From assembly GCA_905182995.1 (NCBI GenBank), contig CAJJDP010000041.1, forward strand, positions 310,589 to 374,588: DNA of 64,000 nucleotides, given 5' to 3'. Origin of the DNA: Paramecium octaurelia (taxonomy: Eukaryota > Ciliophora > Oligohymenophorea > Peniculida > Parameciidae). The translations under genes and the position numbers were made by a program. Within the stretch, counting starts at the first letter, position 1. Every line of letters starts with the position of its first letter. This document shows, one piece after another, positions 1 through 13,581 of this stretch. A model generated the notes under the pieces. The model was not told where the DNA came from. It saw only the letters and a list, made by a program, of their open reading frames with translations, and ran no database searches.

Positions 1-921
1 ATGTCGATTTTAAATAATGCATTGCAATTTGTTTTTAATCTATTACTAATACACCATGTTCATAATATCCTGTTAAAAAATTCAACAGTATTTCTATCAG
101 GTAGACATAGAGTGGTAATGTCAATAAAAAAAACTACAACAGATCCTATGTAATCTCAATTTAAAAACAAATCTTTAATGGCACAAAAACCATCTGAATT
201 GATAAAATTATCAAGAGGAATACATCCCAAATTAATTTCGGAGTGCTAGTTGGAACTATGATGAAGATGATCTTGTTAATGATATATTACAAAAATATAT
301 GGCAGGACTAATATAAGCAGTTGTTCTGAATTCTTAATTTAAGTATTTACTTAAATTATTTTATATAATTACTGAATAACTAAGCTTCTTTTTGCCTCGT
401 ATTAAAAATCTTTCCTCATAATAATCAAAGATGGCTGATTAATCATTTATTGCTTAGAATTGCCTTTTTTTCATGAAGGTAAATTTGAACTTCTCAGAGT
501 TGATTAATAATGCCATTACGAATCTGATAACATAAGTCATAATTCGCAATGCTCCTTTTTACCATATTTTATTTTCCCACCCTCCAATTGGCTAATGGAA
601 ATCATCTGATTAAATTTTCTGGGTTTCCTTCATTATTTTACTCAGGGATTCCGCTTTTGATTCTTTTCTACTTCGATGTCTACTTTAATTTGAAACAGAG
701 GAATTTTCTGAAGCATACAATTCATTATCGTCATTAACACAACTCTCAGGAATTTATTGTTCATTGAATTGTAACCCTAATCCAGGCCGACTATCAAATC
801 CTTATGTGTTGATAACTTAGATTAATAAAGTTATTCTACTTAAGGTTTCTGTATTATTTCGCAATGTCATCAATCTTGAGGAATCGGTTTTATAAATTGT
901 GTCTATCCCCTGTCTATCCAT
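1..921 (-). CDS. Cyclic-nucleotide/voltage-gated cation channel, N-terminal part (runs off the left edge)
   Basis: The ATG is at 919-921 and about 299 codons are visible; the gene continues past base 1. One 23-nt intron (350-372, GTA...AAG) is removed. The protein has a polar, Ser/Arg-rich N-terminal region, then RIMTYVIRFVMALL, then FMKKRQFQAINDQSAIFDYY, as in ciliate EAG/CNG-type channels. A first membrane helix follows (KLIWDVFLLIILSIQMVF), then a second (LYVYLIEILLNFLTGYYEHG), continuing VLVIDQKQIAMHYLKST. The TGYYEHG...D...A..YLKS pattern is the S2-S3 signature of HCN/CNG/EAG channels. Pore and nucleotide-binding domain would lie outside the window. Known of the family: plasma-membrane or ciliary K+/cation conductance. 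The opposite strand is also open over long stretches but shows no homology. Family call fairly sure; ion selectivity unknown. Confidence 0.75.
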
Positions 922-1083
922 TTTATTACGCAAATATAAATATATAAATTGAATATCATCAGATTATTTTTAACTTTATTATTATGTATCATTATTAATT
1001 GTTACATAATTGTTTTTATTTTAACTCTTTTCATTTCTTCAACAGTTAAATACAATATAAATAATATCAAAACTTGCAAAAAA

Positions 1084-4000
1084 TCAAAGTAATAATGAAA
1101 ATGCTTCACTCGTAGTTTTAGAATGTTGGATTGTTACCCCTACCAGTGAATCCGAATGAGCAAACACATCCGGATTATGACTTACAAGTACAAACTAGAT
1201 CTAATTCGACAACAATTTCACAATCTTTTGTAATCTAATAGTATTTAAAATAAATTCTTACTTATCCGCATTGTCTTAGTCCAAATGAGCATCTACTTCA
1301 TCAAGCAAAATGAAAGGAGCATCAATAGCTGCATTTAATGCTAACAACAGAGCAATTGAGGCTATTGCCTTTTCTCCTCCAGAAAGCTATTCAGAATTAT
1401 CAAAAATATATTTTTTGTTGGGAGGATTTGGTGTATAAATTAATCCTCCTTCAAAGGGTTCTTCTTTGTTTTCCATATAGAGAAGAACAGTTCCACCAAC
1501 TCTATTTTGATTCTCAGTTAATTTTTGATATAATATTTTGATTTCCTTTTCTACTCTATCAAATAACTTGTCAAATCTATCCTTCCTTAATTATTATGTC
1601 TATACTAATTGATCACTCAATTCAGCTTCTCGATTTTATAATTCCTTAATTGATCTTCCTAATGATTCAATATTGGTTTCCAATTAGACAAATTTTTCAT
1701 CTGTTTTGGCTCCAATCAATCCAACTTGTAAATTTTCGGATAAATATTTAGTAATTTCTTGTTCCTTTGATTCTAATTCTACATTAATTTCTTCTATTAA
1801 TTTGTTCCAATTAGAATGTTTCAAATCATTTTTGATCGCACTGTAATCAATGGCTTCCATATCCATTTATTAATCATCATCAAAATTTAAAGAAGGTTGG
1901 AAAGTTCCTTGTGATCTCTTAAATCTGACAGGAATAGATTCAATTTCACATAATTCGATTAATCTTCCTCTTTAGAATCTTAACTACTCTAATTTTCTGT
2001 TGATTAAATTGATTTATTATTTTTTGTCAACTCCTTTTCTAACCTATTGATTTCTCAAATCGGTGAGATTAAGCAATTTTTTTTATTATGCTTTTAGTTT
2101 TTGATTAATTTCTTGTTGTTTTTGGGAATACTAAACTAAATCTTTATTCTTTTTATCATGATTCTGCTGTAGATCAATTTTCTTTTGTTCATAATTATTA
2201 ATAGCTTCATTTTTAGTTTTTATATTGTTCTAAAAGTCTTCTTGTTTCTTTTTCAATTCTTCCAAATATTATTCCATACTCTATTTCTATACTTACAGTT
2301 TATTCAATTATTATTATTTAATTTCCAATTGTTTACCTAAATTTTATTGAAAGTCTAATTAGTTTAATTCCTGCAAACTTATTGAATTTCTTTTAGCAAA
2401 ATCTTAATATGCCACCTTTTATTAGTTCTAGATTTAATTAACAAGTTTTTCATTTTATTCATCAAATTCCTTCAATTATACTTTTCTCTTGTTTATTTCA
2501 ATATAAAGTTCATCTAATAGTTTATCAACTTACTTTAATTTGTCATTATACATTTGTATTGATTTTTGCAATGAAATCTATTTATTTGATAATTGAGCTT
2601 ATTATTCTTCTAATTTCATTTTTAATGCAGACTAATATTTCAGATCATCCTAAACACTTATATTTTTGAGAGTCTTAATTTTATTTTACAATTCATCAAT
2701 CGACTTAATTAATTACTCTTTTGATTCCTTGGGTCCTTTTTATTAAATTCTTTAATTATTTGATCTAAAATTTCTCATTTCTGACAATCTTTATTATGAT
2801 CCATTAAACACTATCATACCTGATGTTGCCAAAGTGATTCCATCCAATGTAATAATCTATTTAATATCTTAAATCTTCTCTTTTTATAATTAAACTGCCA
2901 ATTAATATGAATCACACACCACTATTCCACTCAATAAAGACTTTAAAACTTTATCCAAACATTGATCATATTTAATTATATCAATTGCTAAATATGCTTT
3001 ACCTGCTCTTGTCTGTCTTCTATATTATTGTACATACTATTCAACATTCTCTCTCAATTCGGATTCATCCTTATTACTTTTTACTCTATTCAATATAATC
3101 AGTTCCTTGACAATATCAAGAGATCTTAGATGCATATTAATTTCCTTGGCTGTCTTCTCTGAATCAACTACTAATGCACAAAGTAATCTTTAGCCAAGAG
3201 CCACTTTCAATGGGATGGCAAATTATTATTAATCAGGATTACACAAACTGGATAATTCTCCTCGAAAATCTTTGAACATGGACTTTAACTATTAAATCAA
3301 CAACTAAGTTTATTTTTCATCAATATTTTCAGTCTCTTAGACTTCAATCAATCTTAATTGTCTCTCCTATTCTATTTTATGTTGCTAAAGTGATTTCAAT
3401 TCATTTTCCTCAATTTAATTTTATCTATACAACTCATCAATTCTCTTTTAAGTATTTTGATGTCTATCTTTCAATACATCAAATTCATCTTTCACATACT
3501 TCAACTAAGTATTCTATTCTTCAATTGCTTATCCTAATTCCTTACGATCATCTGTATATTGTTTGATCTCATCGTCAATTTAATCATATATCTTTTATGC
3601 TACTCCTTATTTTTCTTGTAATTTCTCTAACTCAGATTGTATTTGCTAATTCTATATTTTAAATTTCATTTACAATTCTTAGAATTCCTCCATTAACTTT
3701 TTGGATAATTTTAAATTGCTTTAAGATTTAATTTTTTACAAATGCTATGCTTTACCATCAAGATCTGTTTGCACTTCTTCTACCATCTCCATTTGATAAT
3801 TGATATCCTTTTTCAATTTACCCAGCAACCCTTCGTATGTTGACACTTACTTTTTTAATAATTCTATTTCTAAATCAATTGAAGTTGTATCATAAGCTTT
3901 AGATTTCTCATCCTTCTTAATCTTTTTCTCATTTTCTTCGATCTAATTTAGTTCCTACTTCAATTTTTCAATCTCTAAATCACATTATTGAATATCTTCA

Positions 4001-4938
4001 ACCAATCTCTTGTTTTCACTATTTTAATCAGATTCATCATTTTTGTTCTAAGTCAATTGCTTTGATATGTCTTCTAATTCATTGTCTATCTATTTAAGCT
4101 CAAACAGTTTCTATTTCAATTTCAGTTGATTTATCTCTTCATTAATTTTTTTGTATTTGTCAGAAGTGTTTTTTAATTCTTTCACTTTTTTTTATTCTGT
4201 TCTCATGGCTCCTCTTTAAAATTGCAATTCCCTCATTCTAATAACCACTTTGTTTAACTCACTTTAGATCTATTGACATGTGTTTTTATATTGAACACTT
4301 CCACTGACATATTCGAATAATTCTGTTAATTTCTTAGGCTCAATTGTTGTTAAAGTATCAGTGTCACCTTGCAACATAATGAAATTCTTAGCAGGCAATA
4401 TGATTTTAGACAAGAGGAGAAATGAACTCAACTCTTTCTCAGTAACTTATTATTCGCCAATATAAACTTGTGTTTGCTATTATTTATTTACGGTTCTTTT
4501 AAGTGAAATTTAAGTCTCAATGTAATTGATGGCCTCAAAAATTATTTCAACATAAGCTGTTCGGTCCTCTTCCTGATAGTTTTTGTAGTACATTGATTAA
4601 CTATAAATTAATTCCTCTGCTCTATGACATCTCATAGACCTTATTGAGATTCCTAATACAAATTAAATTGCATCCAAAACGTTTGACTTCCCTATCATAT
4701 TAAACCATCATATACCTCCCCCATTTGGTCCGATAATGCTTGTGAATTTAGTAAAAGGACCTACAAAATGCTCATTTTCAAATGACTTAAAATTGCAAAC
4801 TTTCATTCCTTTAATCTTTCCCAATCTCACTTTCAATAAATCAGAGTTTTCCAGTGCGTTATTAGACATATTCTCACTGATATTGTAATCTACATAGGCA
4901 TTGGTATCCAAGGACAAAGTTCCAATAAGTTGACTCAT
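1084..4938 (-). CDS. SMC1: Cohesin subunit SMC1 (structural maintenance of chromosomes)
   Basis: 1267 codons plus stop after removing introns 4692-4715 and 1235-1261. An N-terminal extension of about 45 residues precedes KIKGMKVCNFKSF. The SMC1-like GPFTKFTSIIGPNG leads into the Walker A GPNGGGKSNVLDAI, which is itself split by the first intron. GDTDTLTTIEPKKLTELFEY matches the SMC1 region after the first coiled coil. Long coiled coils flank a hinge near residue 690 (IITLDGITLATSG). The C-terminal head has the signature LSGGEKAIASIALLLALN and Walker B FILLDEVDAHLD. After the second intron, FVLVSHNPDVFAHSDSLVGV fits the SMC1 C-terminus. The usual P-loop Ser is Gly here. Known role: ATPase of the cohesin ring with SMC3, holding sister chromatids together in the nucleus. 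SMC1 is preferred over SMC2/3/4 from the head motifs. Confidence 0.85.
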
Positions 4939-5511
4939 AAATAAAGTTAAAAAATTAATAAGCCGGGGTTTTTTATTTTTATGTTATTAAATTCAATTAA
5001 TATAAATTTTTTATCTAAAAATTTAGTAAAAATTTCATTCAAAAGTAATTCAAAGTTCAACAAGTATTTCTTAAATTTGATATGTTTCCCAAAAAAATTT
5101 ATCATTGCATTAGGATCTCTATAATTTATAGTTTTTATTATTCGAAAATCAAACTTAGATAATGTGATAATTAAACTCAATAGTCAGCCTATTTGAGTAT
5201 GGAAACATTAATCAAATAAAATTAGAATATATCATTGAAGGTTGTTTTATCTTTTAATATTTATATATTATATTGCAATAGTAATCTCTTTTTTGTATGT
5301 TGTTTGTTTAAATAATAATTTATAATATATGTGGTATTTCAATCAAAATTTTTTTATTTTAAATAGGTCAATTATGGAGCCATTTTACAAGACAAGTTCA
5401 AATATAAAATTTCAGAGATGATCAACTATTTTTATAAATTTTTATTTAACACCAGGATGATGGAATGTTATAAAATAAATAAATATTTATTAGTATATTA
5501 ATATTTCTGAA
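4939..5511. other. Divergent intergenic region between SMC1 and a kinase
   Basis: 573 nt between the SMC1 start (-) and the kinase start (+). AT-rich; presumably holds both promoters, but no specific element can be named. A short minus-strand frame (about 4935-5180) is open but has no recognisable content and ends inside the SMC1 start codon. Confidence 0.4.
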
Positions 5512-6493
5512 ATGTTTGTAGTGACAAAAATTGGGCAAGGCTATTCAGCGGAGTATTTTAATTCTTAAAATTCATAGTGTTTAGCTGGTTAATCGATGTG
5601 GACAATTGATGGCTATGAAGGTCTTTAAGTAACAATAGTCATCATTTTACGAAAATGAAATAAAAATGATGCAGCTATTAAGCAACATCCCAGGAGTCAT
5701 TAGAGTAAGAGAGTGTGAATGTGATGGTTGCATTATGATGGACTACGCGAAATAGGGAAATCTGTTATAATATTTAAAGCTCAGAAAATTCACTGAAGAA
5801 TTTTCAAGACATTACTTTAAATAAATAATACAAAGTAAGCATCTGCTGAAATCATAGTTATTTCTGAAATTCATAAAAAAGGAGTAGCTCATAGGGATCT
5901 AAAGTTAGAAAACATATTATTGGATGATAATTTCAATATCCTTATTTGTGACTTCGGATATGCAATTAATTTTTTGGATGCACAGGGCAAAAGAATTAAG
6001 ATTAATACGTATTGAATTTAAATGAATTCAGTTATGTCGGTTCTCCCTCCACCGCAGCTCCAGAGATTTTCCTTCAATAACCTTATCATGGAATCGAGGC
6101 TGATTTATTCCAATTAGGAGTCATACTATTTTAGATTACTTCTGGTTTCTGTCCCTTTTAAACTGCGAACATTAAAACAGATTAAGTATACTAATTAATT
6201 TACAGGTATTGACGTCTTGCTATTATTTAAGGAAATAGTACAACAAGTTTTGGGAAGTACAATAGGTTGATTTTAGTCCTGAATTGAAAGATCTCATAAC
6301 AAAGCTATTGGCTTTCAATCCTAACTAAAGATTATCAGTAATGATCTCTATATATATATCTATTTATTAGATCTCAGAAATTGAGGCACATCCTTGGATA
6401 CTCAAGTGTGAAGTTGATGATTCACTAATTGTTCATGAAATGAGCAATAGATACCAATAGATACTTCAAACATCTGAAGAATAAGAACAATGA
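5512..6493 (+). CDS. Ser/Thr protein kinase, single domain
   Basis: 285 residues after removing five introns: 5553-5577, 5835-5857, 6009-6031, 6186-6205 and 6338-6370. Almost the whole protein is a kinase domain. Glycine loop IGQGYSAD is split by intron 1; catalytic Lys in [15 protein letters not shown] catalytic loop; CDFGYA metal-binding motif; AAPEIF; and PWILKCEV at the end of the C-lobe. All catalytic residues are present, so it should be active. There is no regulatory domain. HRDLKLEN and the overall shape suggest a CAMK/AGC-like ciliate kinase; the substrate is unknown. An in-frame TGA at 5458-5460 limits the start, and ATG 5512 is the first in-frame Met. Its 3' end converges with the next gene (56 nt between stops). 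Confidence 0.88.
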
Positions 6494-6549
6494 AATAATC
6501 TATTTTACTTTATCAAAATTAAGATTTCAAAATTATATATATAGAATAG

Positions 6550-8690
6550 TCAATATGCATCTTATTTCTAATTTTTTAATCTTTCCAATTCCTTCTCTGA
6601 GACTATGTATTCAGTAGTAAAGATATCCAAGAAATCCAAGAATTCAACATAGTTATATTGTCTCTCATATATTTCATTTAATTTTCCAGTATTCAACTGA
6701 TTTTTATACAATATTATATAGGGCAAGCTTTTTTTTAATTGTTCCCTTGAAATGTATAAGGAAGGATAATCTAATTGGTTGGTAGTGAAATAATTCAGAT
6801 TATCTGAATCCATTAGAGCTTTGAATAAAGACAGGTAATGCATAACATCCTATCTATTCAGCTTTTTCTCCAATACTATTTGTTCTATATTAATCAATTT
6901 CATAATTTCTTTAAATTTTTTATTGTCTTTTGAAGAGAAGCTTGAAAATGGATCATTGGTTAATTCAATTTTTTTTGGTAACTTTTTATATATTGCATTC
7001 TTAAACACATCTACTTTATCCACTGCATCTTCCTTAATTTCATCAATGGATTAAGTGTCCTCATGTAATAATTTCATTTCTATATGAGTTTCCTCATTAA
7101 GATCCAACATTTACTTTTACTAATTAAATGTTATAAATAATAGAATACTCCTTTTAATTTAATTTCTATTGATTTTCTTCTAATTTCTTTAATATTCTTT
7201 TTTCTTTGCCTCATACCAGCTTCTTCATTAGCCAATGTTTGCGAGTATTTAGTTTTATTTTATTGAATAAATTGCTTTATTGTTTTTAAATACGCTTTCT
7301 GTTGATTCTAATTCATCTGAAAGATAGATTAATCAATCACTTCATCATTCAATTATTCATCATCTGCATCCTGCTAAATCATTTCTATTTATTGTAAAAT
7401 AGGAGATTTTGCACATTCATCTTCTTAATTATAAGCCATTGAATAAAAAGGTAGAAAGTTATCTCTCTTACCAAAAAATTTAAGAATATCATCCTTCTAT
7501 CTTAAATCTACCATTTTTGTGGCCAATTTGACATATTTATCTAATTAGAATTGTCCTCCTAAATTTAAAGTTTATCCAACTCTATTCCAAAGATCAAATT
7601 CTCCCTATTATATATTATTGCTCATTCAATTACATGTAAGTTGCAATAGATAAATTTTTCATAAGAAGGTATTTAATTCAATGTTTAAAGTTCTTTGCCG
7701 TCTAAAAAGTAAAACTTTACTGTGTTTATATGTTGCTTGTAATGTAGTAAATCTAAAAAGTGCTTTGACCATATATTGTAATTATCTGTTAGTTCACTCT
7801 AATTGCTAATCTTCTCGTAAAGTGGAACAAAGTATGTCAAAGCATTTAGTTATAATGATAAAGGACTATTAAATTGTTATAAAATAAAACCTATTTTTTA
7901 CTTCAACTTGAGAACTTTTTAAAACAAGAGTTTGATGAGGAAGGTACATTAATATAAATATTCTCTTGTTGCCTCTTTTCTAGTTCACTCCTTAATGCAC
8001 GATTTTTAGCTATAGATATTAATTAATCATATCTGGCTTCCAATATGCATTGAATCTTTCCAAATGATGTATTTCTTTTTAGACTTCATGAGCCAAATTG
8101 ATTCTGTTGACTTTGTCTACTTTTTACCATGATGTTTCATTGAAAGTTGGACTAAGTTATCAGTTACAAGTTACCTTAGTTTACGAAACTTGACAATCGA
8201 ATCATTTGATTAAGATTCTAAATTATTATCGAATATCAAAGAAGAAAGATCGGTTCTTATTGGATAATTGCTAATATAACTTGGTTATTAGGAATGCAAT
8301 TTAAGCGGAGATTAGCTATTGGTTTTGCTTATTTTTTTATGTTCTAATTGGATAATAGGTTGTGAGTTTGAAATTTCATCGCTTATCAAAGAGAGTTGAT
8401 GTTTTCGATATTTTTTGATATCTTATTTCGTTCTTTGGAGTATGTTGGGGAACACGATTTTTTTAATGGCATTCTGATGATTTAGTATTTCCTATTGGGA
8501 TTTGGATGGCGTTGTGACTTAGGACAATTTAGGTTGAGAAGTTGAGTGGTGGTGTTATTTGAGGATTGGGAGTCTTGATAAGATTATGTTATTACTTCTC
8601 TTCGATGTAATACTCGTTTGGTTAGATTTTAGTAGAGATTTAGAGATCAGCGAAAACGATGGGGAGGTATTCTTTGGTAGAATGAGACAT
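6550..8690 (-). CDS. Uncharacterised protein (about 650 aa), 5' exon structure uncertain
   Basis: No family recognised. The 3' half is clear: introns 7120-7148 and a 29-nt one (GTA...TAG) join hydrophilic, helix-rich exons, including WSKHFLDLLHYKQHINTV, GEFDLWNRVGQTLNLGGQ and NEEAGMRQRKKNIKEIR, ending KQDAY and TGA. The 5' half needs four further splices: GTC...TAG of 34 nt, GTA...TAG of 23 nt (about 8168-8190), GTC...AAG of 29 nt, and either a 41-nt GTA...AAG or a 17-nt GTT...TAG. With all of them the model is in frame (651 or 659 residues) from ATG 8688-8690. The alternative is that the 5' half has picked up frameshifts. Ser/Asn/Gln-rich N-terminus; no signal peptide or membrane helix. Confident that it is transcribed coding DNA, less so about exons. 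Confidence 0.6.
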
Positions 8691-8997
8691 TTGGATTAGT
8701 GTGTATAAAAGAATATATATATATATATAATTAATATATTATAATATAAAAGGAAGTGTAATAAAATTAAATTAATTTGAGAAGGGTTAGTATTAAGTGA
8801 ATAATTGAAGAGGGAATAATAATAAAATGAGCAATAATTCGTATTTGTAACATACAGAAATGATGGCATAATACATCATGAAATAAAATAAATAAAATAA
8901 ATTAAATCATAATTCCTAAATCTATAATTTGAATGACGTATAGTACGTATTATTCAAAGATGATTCATCTTGATAAAGCATCATAATTAAAAATAAA
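8691..8997. other. Divergent intergenic region with simple repeats
   Basis: 307 nt between two divergent starts. It contains an (AT)n run near 8713-8730 and an AAATA-rich repeat near 8879-8905. Nothing else is recognisable. Confidence 0.5.
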
Positions 8998-10700
<1,703 letters not shown>

Positions 10701-11016
10701 TAGTATATAATAAATATTAATAAAATTGTGTTCATATAAATAATTTTTATTTTATTTTGATTGCTTTCTAATTACAATTGTTAATATAATTTTGAACAAC
10801 CAAATCAATTTAACAACAAAAATAATAATTGTTGGTTGAAATAATTAAGTTCCCTTCTTATTTTTGATCTTATCTAGTCTTTATTGAAACTTTACATTAT
10901 ACCTATTTTTGATAAATTCCACTAAATTTATCAGAATATTATTAAATATAAATTTCATGCTTATATTGAAGATACTTTTAATTTGGATTTGATTTAATAT
11001 AAATATTATACATCAT
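10701..11016. other. Intergenic region
   Basis: 316 nt of AT-rich spacer between tandem plus-strand genes. It has a short inverted repeat, CAACCAA ... TTGGTTG (about 10797-10836), with a weak stem. No gene seen. Confidence 0.4.
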
Positions 11017-12016
11017 ATGAGCCAACTTTTTACCAATCCACTAATCTTTTCCAATTTAATCCATTAACCTTAGCCATTTACATAACATTTTCACTTTTAA
11101 AATCCTCTATAAACTTATTATTCATAATTTTAAGTACCTTGCAATTTTGCCCCAATTCATAACCACTAGAGTGAGCAGTATATATAGTTATAATTACCAT
11201 TTAATGGATATCCTGATTATGGTAATCCTCTTACTTATCCGATAATCAACACTGAGATCTCCACAACCTCTTAAAAAACTAGTTTGGCTATTGCAGATTC
11301 ACAAACAACTTATCAAATTATGGATCCCTTTCAACAGCATCTTCCCAACAAATAAAAGTTACGTGATTATATTCTGTTAATTATCGATGACCATCATCAA
11401 ATCAACGATATTAAACAAAACCTTAGAAATATCAATCAGGCTCAATTAGCCAAAATCTTGGAAATTTTAGCTACCAAATAGTCTTAGTAAATCAAGAGTC
11501 GAGAAGAATTAATCAAGTTTTGTCTAAGAAAAGCATTCAGGTTCATATTCAAGAAAATATCCGAAAGAGACCACATTTCAAGTACTATTATCAACAACTT
11601 ATTAGAAACTAATTTAAAAACAGCTCGATAAGAGTTTCTAACAATTATGGAGTAGGAAAAGAAGATTCCACTTATTCTTCCATTTAGAAAAAACAGTAAA
11701 AACAAAACAATGAATAATGATTTTTTAAAAGAAGTATTTTCATCTCAAATTTTCCAAAGCTTTTATAAAGAGTTTTTAGGTATTTTCTGTTCTAAATATA
11801 GAACACCTCGACGATACTATACAAGCAGATAGAAAAAAGAAGATTGATAAACTATAGGACAAAATTTGGTTGAGTTTAAGGGATAACAAAATAGTAATTA
11901 TATATTCAATTAATTTATAGACAACCTTTGATATTAAACGACTTCCTTGGACACACAAAAACACAGAAAGAATGAAGTCTATAGCTTTTGAGTTGTTAAC
12001 ATTTTCATAAAATTGA
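11017..12016 (+). CDS. Uncharacterised protein, 316 aa
   Basis: Introns 11780-11801 and 11894-11920; the spliced length is exactly 317 codons. The first 100 residues are low-complexity, rich in Pro/Gln/Tyr/Phe. The remainder is helical and charged: QINDIKQNLRNINQAQLAKI, SREELIKFCLRKAFRFIFKK, NFLKEVFSS-like segments, and KIDKLQDKIWLSLRDNK near the end. There is no signal peptide, membrane helix or motif I can name. The disordered N-terminus plus helical C-terminus would suit a scaffold or nuclear factor, but that is a guess. It lies between GDH and a poorly resolved gene, all on the same strand. Confidence 0.7.
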
Positions 12017-12072
12017 ATAAGAAAAAATTATAACAAATATGTTCTAGGTGCTCATCATCATAATCAGATTTG

Positions 12073-12752
12073 ATGAATACCAACGATATTAATATTTATC
12101 TATAATCCTTGTTTTTAATCATGAATTAGCTTTTAAATCCACAAATTCTTTTAATTAATCAAATAAATAATTTATAGGATAGTTAATTAATAAATAATAT
12201 GCTAACTTTATTTTAAAAAAGAGTGCAATTCTCTGTCACCATTAGAAATAACATTCAACAAAAGTATAAAATTTATCTACTAATCCATCTTGTCGTTTTT
12301 AAGATTTCATCATCTTTTAATTTGCAAATACTCATATCATAAAAACTAAATGATATCAATATTAAAGTAAAATAGTAATTCGATCTTTAGAAGGTAAAAT
12401 TCTTAATTTCAAATTTGATATTCGAAACTTACAGTCTTGATTAAAATATGTTCATACCAAAAATTTAATTTTACATCTAACTGCAAATAACTGTTTCTAT
12501 TCCTTGTAATTCTATGTTATTCTCTGGTAATTTAGAAAAATGCTATTTTAAGCAACTCAAATTACAAATCATTCAGCTATTAACAATTATAATCTAAAAT
12601 ATCAAGAAATAGAATATTTTAGGTATATTGGCTTCATTCATTTCTCAAAAATTAGAGGTTTAAAATTGAATAAACAAAAATTCAAAAAATTGATGTTCTT
12701 ATCAATTTATTAATAAAATTTATTATAACGAAAATTCAAAATTAGGAAATGA
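12073..12752 (+). CDS. Possible small uncharacterised gene, or 5' exons of the next gene
   Basis: The frame is open from ATG 12073. Three intron-like segments (12367-12390, 12527-12552 ending AAG, 12623-12655) can be removed to give 198 codons and TGA at 12750-12752. The product would be rich in Ile/Leu/Asn/Gln, with no recognised motif. In a code with one stop codon, AT-rich spacer is often open by chance, so this is weak. The stop would overlap the next gene's ATG (12749-12751). Alternatively this stretch is 5' UTR or 5' exons of that gene, whose frame is also open upstream. Confidence 0.3.
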
Positions 12753-13515
12753 ATGGAAAACTAGTACAATCATTAATCAATTTGTTTCCTTTTTAACATC
12801 AGGAGATGATGATCAAATGTGTGTTTGTTATTGGATTTGATAAGCTTATCAAAAAGGGTTATGTTACAAATGGGAAACCAAATATACATGAAATAGTTGA
12901 TTATGCAAGTAAGACATTAGTTTAAATTTAGGCAAATTACAATAGTATGGCAGATTGTTGTAAGTTCAGGAACCTAGTGATATTAGACATGAATTAGATT
13001 AATTGAAAGATGAAATAAGTAAATTAACGCAATAGATCCAATATAATAATTCAATTATGTAATAAATATGTTCTAAAGCTAAGGCAACGGCAGACGCAAA
13101 GAAGTCATGAGAGATTAATGCAAAATGCATCCCCAATATATGATGATCGAAAGAGATCTGCTTCACTTGGATTCAAATTGTAATAATAATAATTAGTCCA
13201 TAAAAAGTCTAAGGAGATTACTCCAAAGATAACTGAAATAGAACCTCAAACAATTAATTAAATACATATAACGATATCTAAACATCATTTGGATGACACA
13301 GAGATTAAATCTGTTATGAGAGACAATTTAATAAAAGATAAACCTCCAAAACCTATTAAAACAATTTAAGATAATCATTACAAAAAGAGTCATTACGTTG
13401 ATTACTAGCACATAGATACTGAAGAGCCACCTATATTTGAAGATACAGATAGATACCCAGTAAGAGATAATTATATACCTTAATATTAATAATATTCATA
13501 ACATTAACATATTTA

Positions 13516-13581
<66 letters not shown>

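Noticed and set aside
1-961. Long plus-strand open frames (1-261 and about 251-960).
   Set aside because: The minus strand of the same bases encodes a channel with recognisable S1-S3 motifs. Open frames on the other strand are expected when TGA is the only stop.
4935-5180. Minus-strand frame of about 80 codons upstream of SMC1.
   Set aside because: Its only Met is internal, there is no motif, and it ends inside the SMC1 start. It could be a small gene but is more likely open spacer.
10797-10836. Short inverted repeat as a terminator or attachment site.
   Set aside because: Only seven base pairs in AT-rich spacer, with no second copy.
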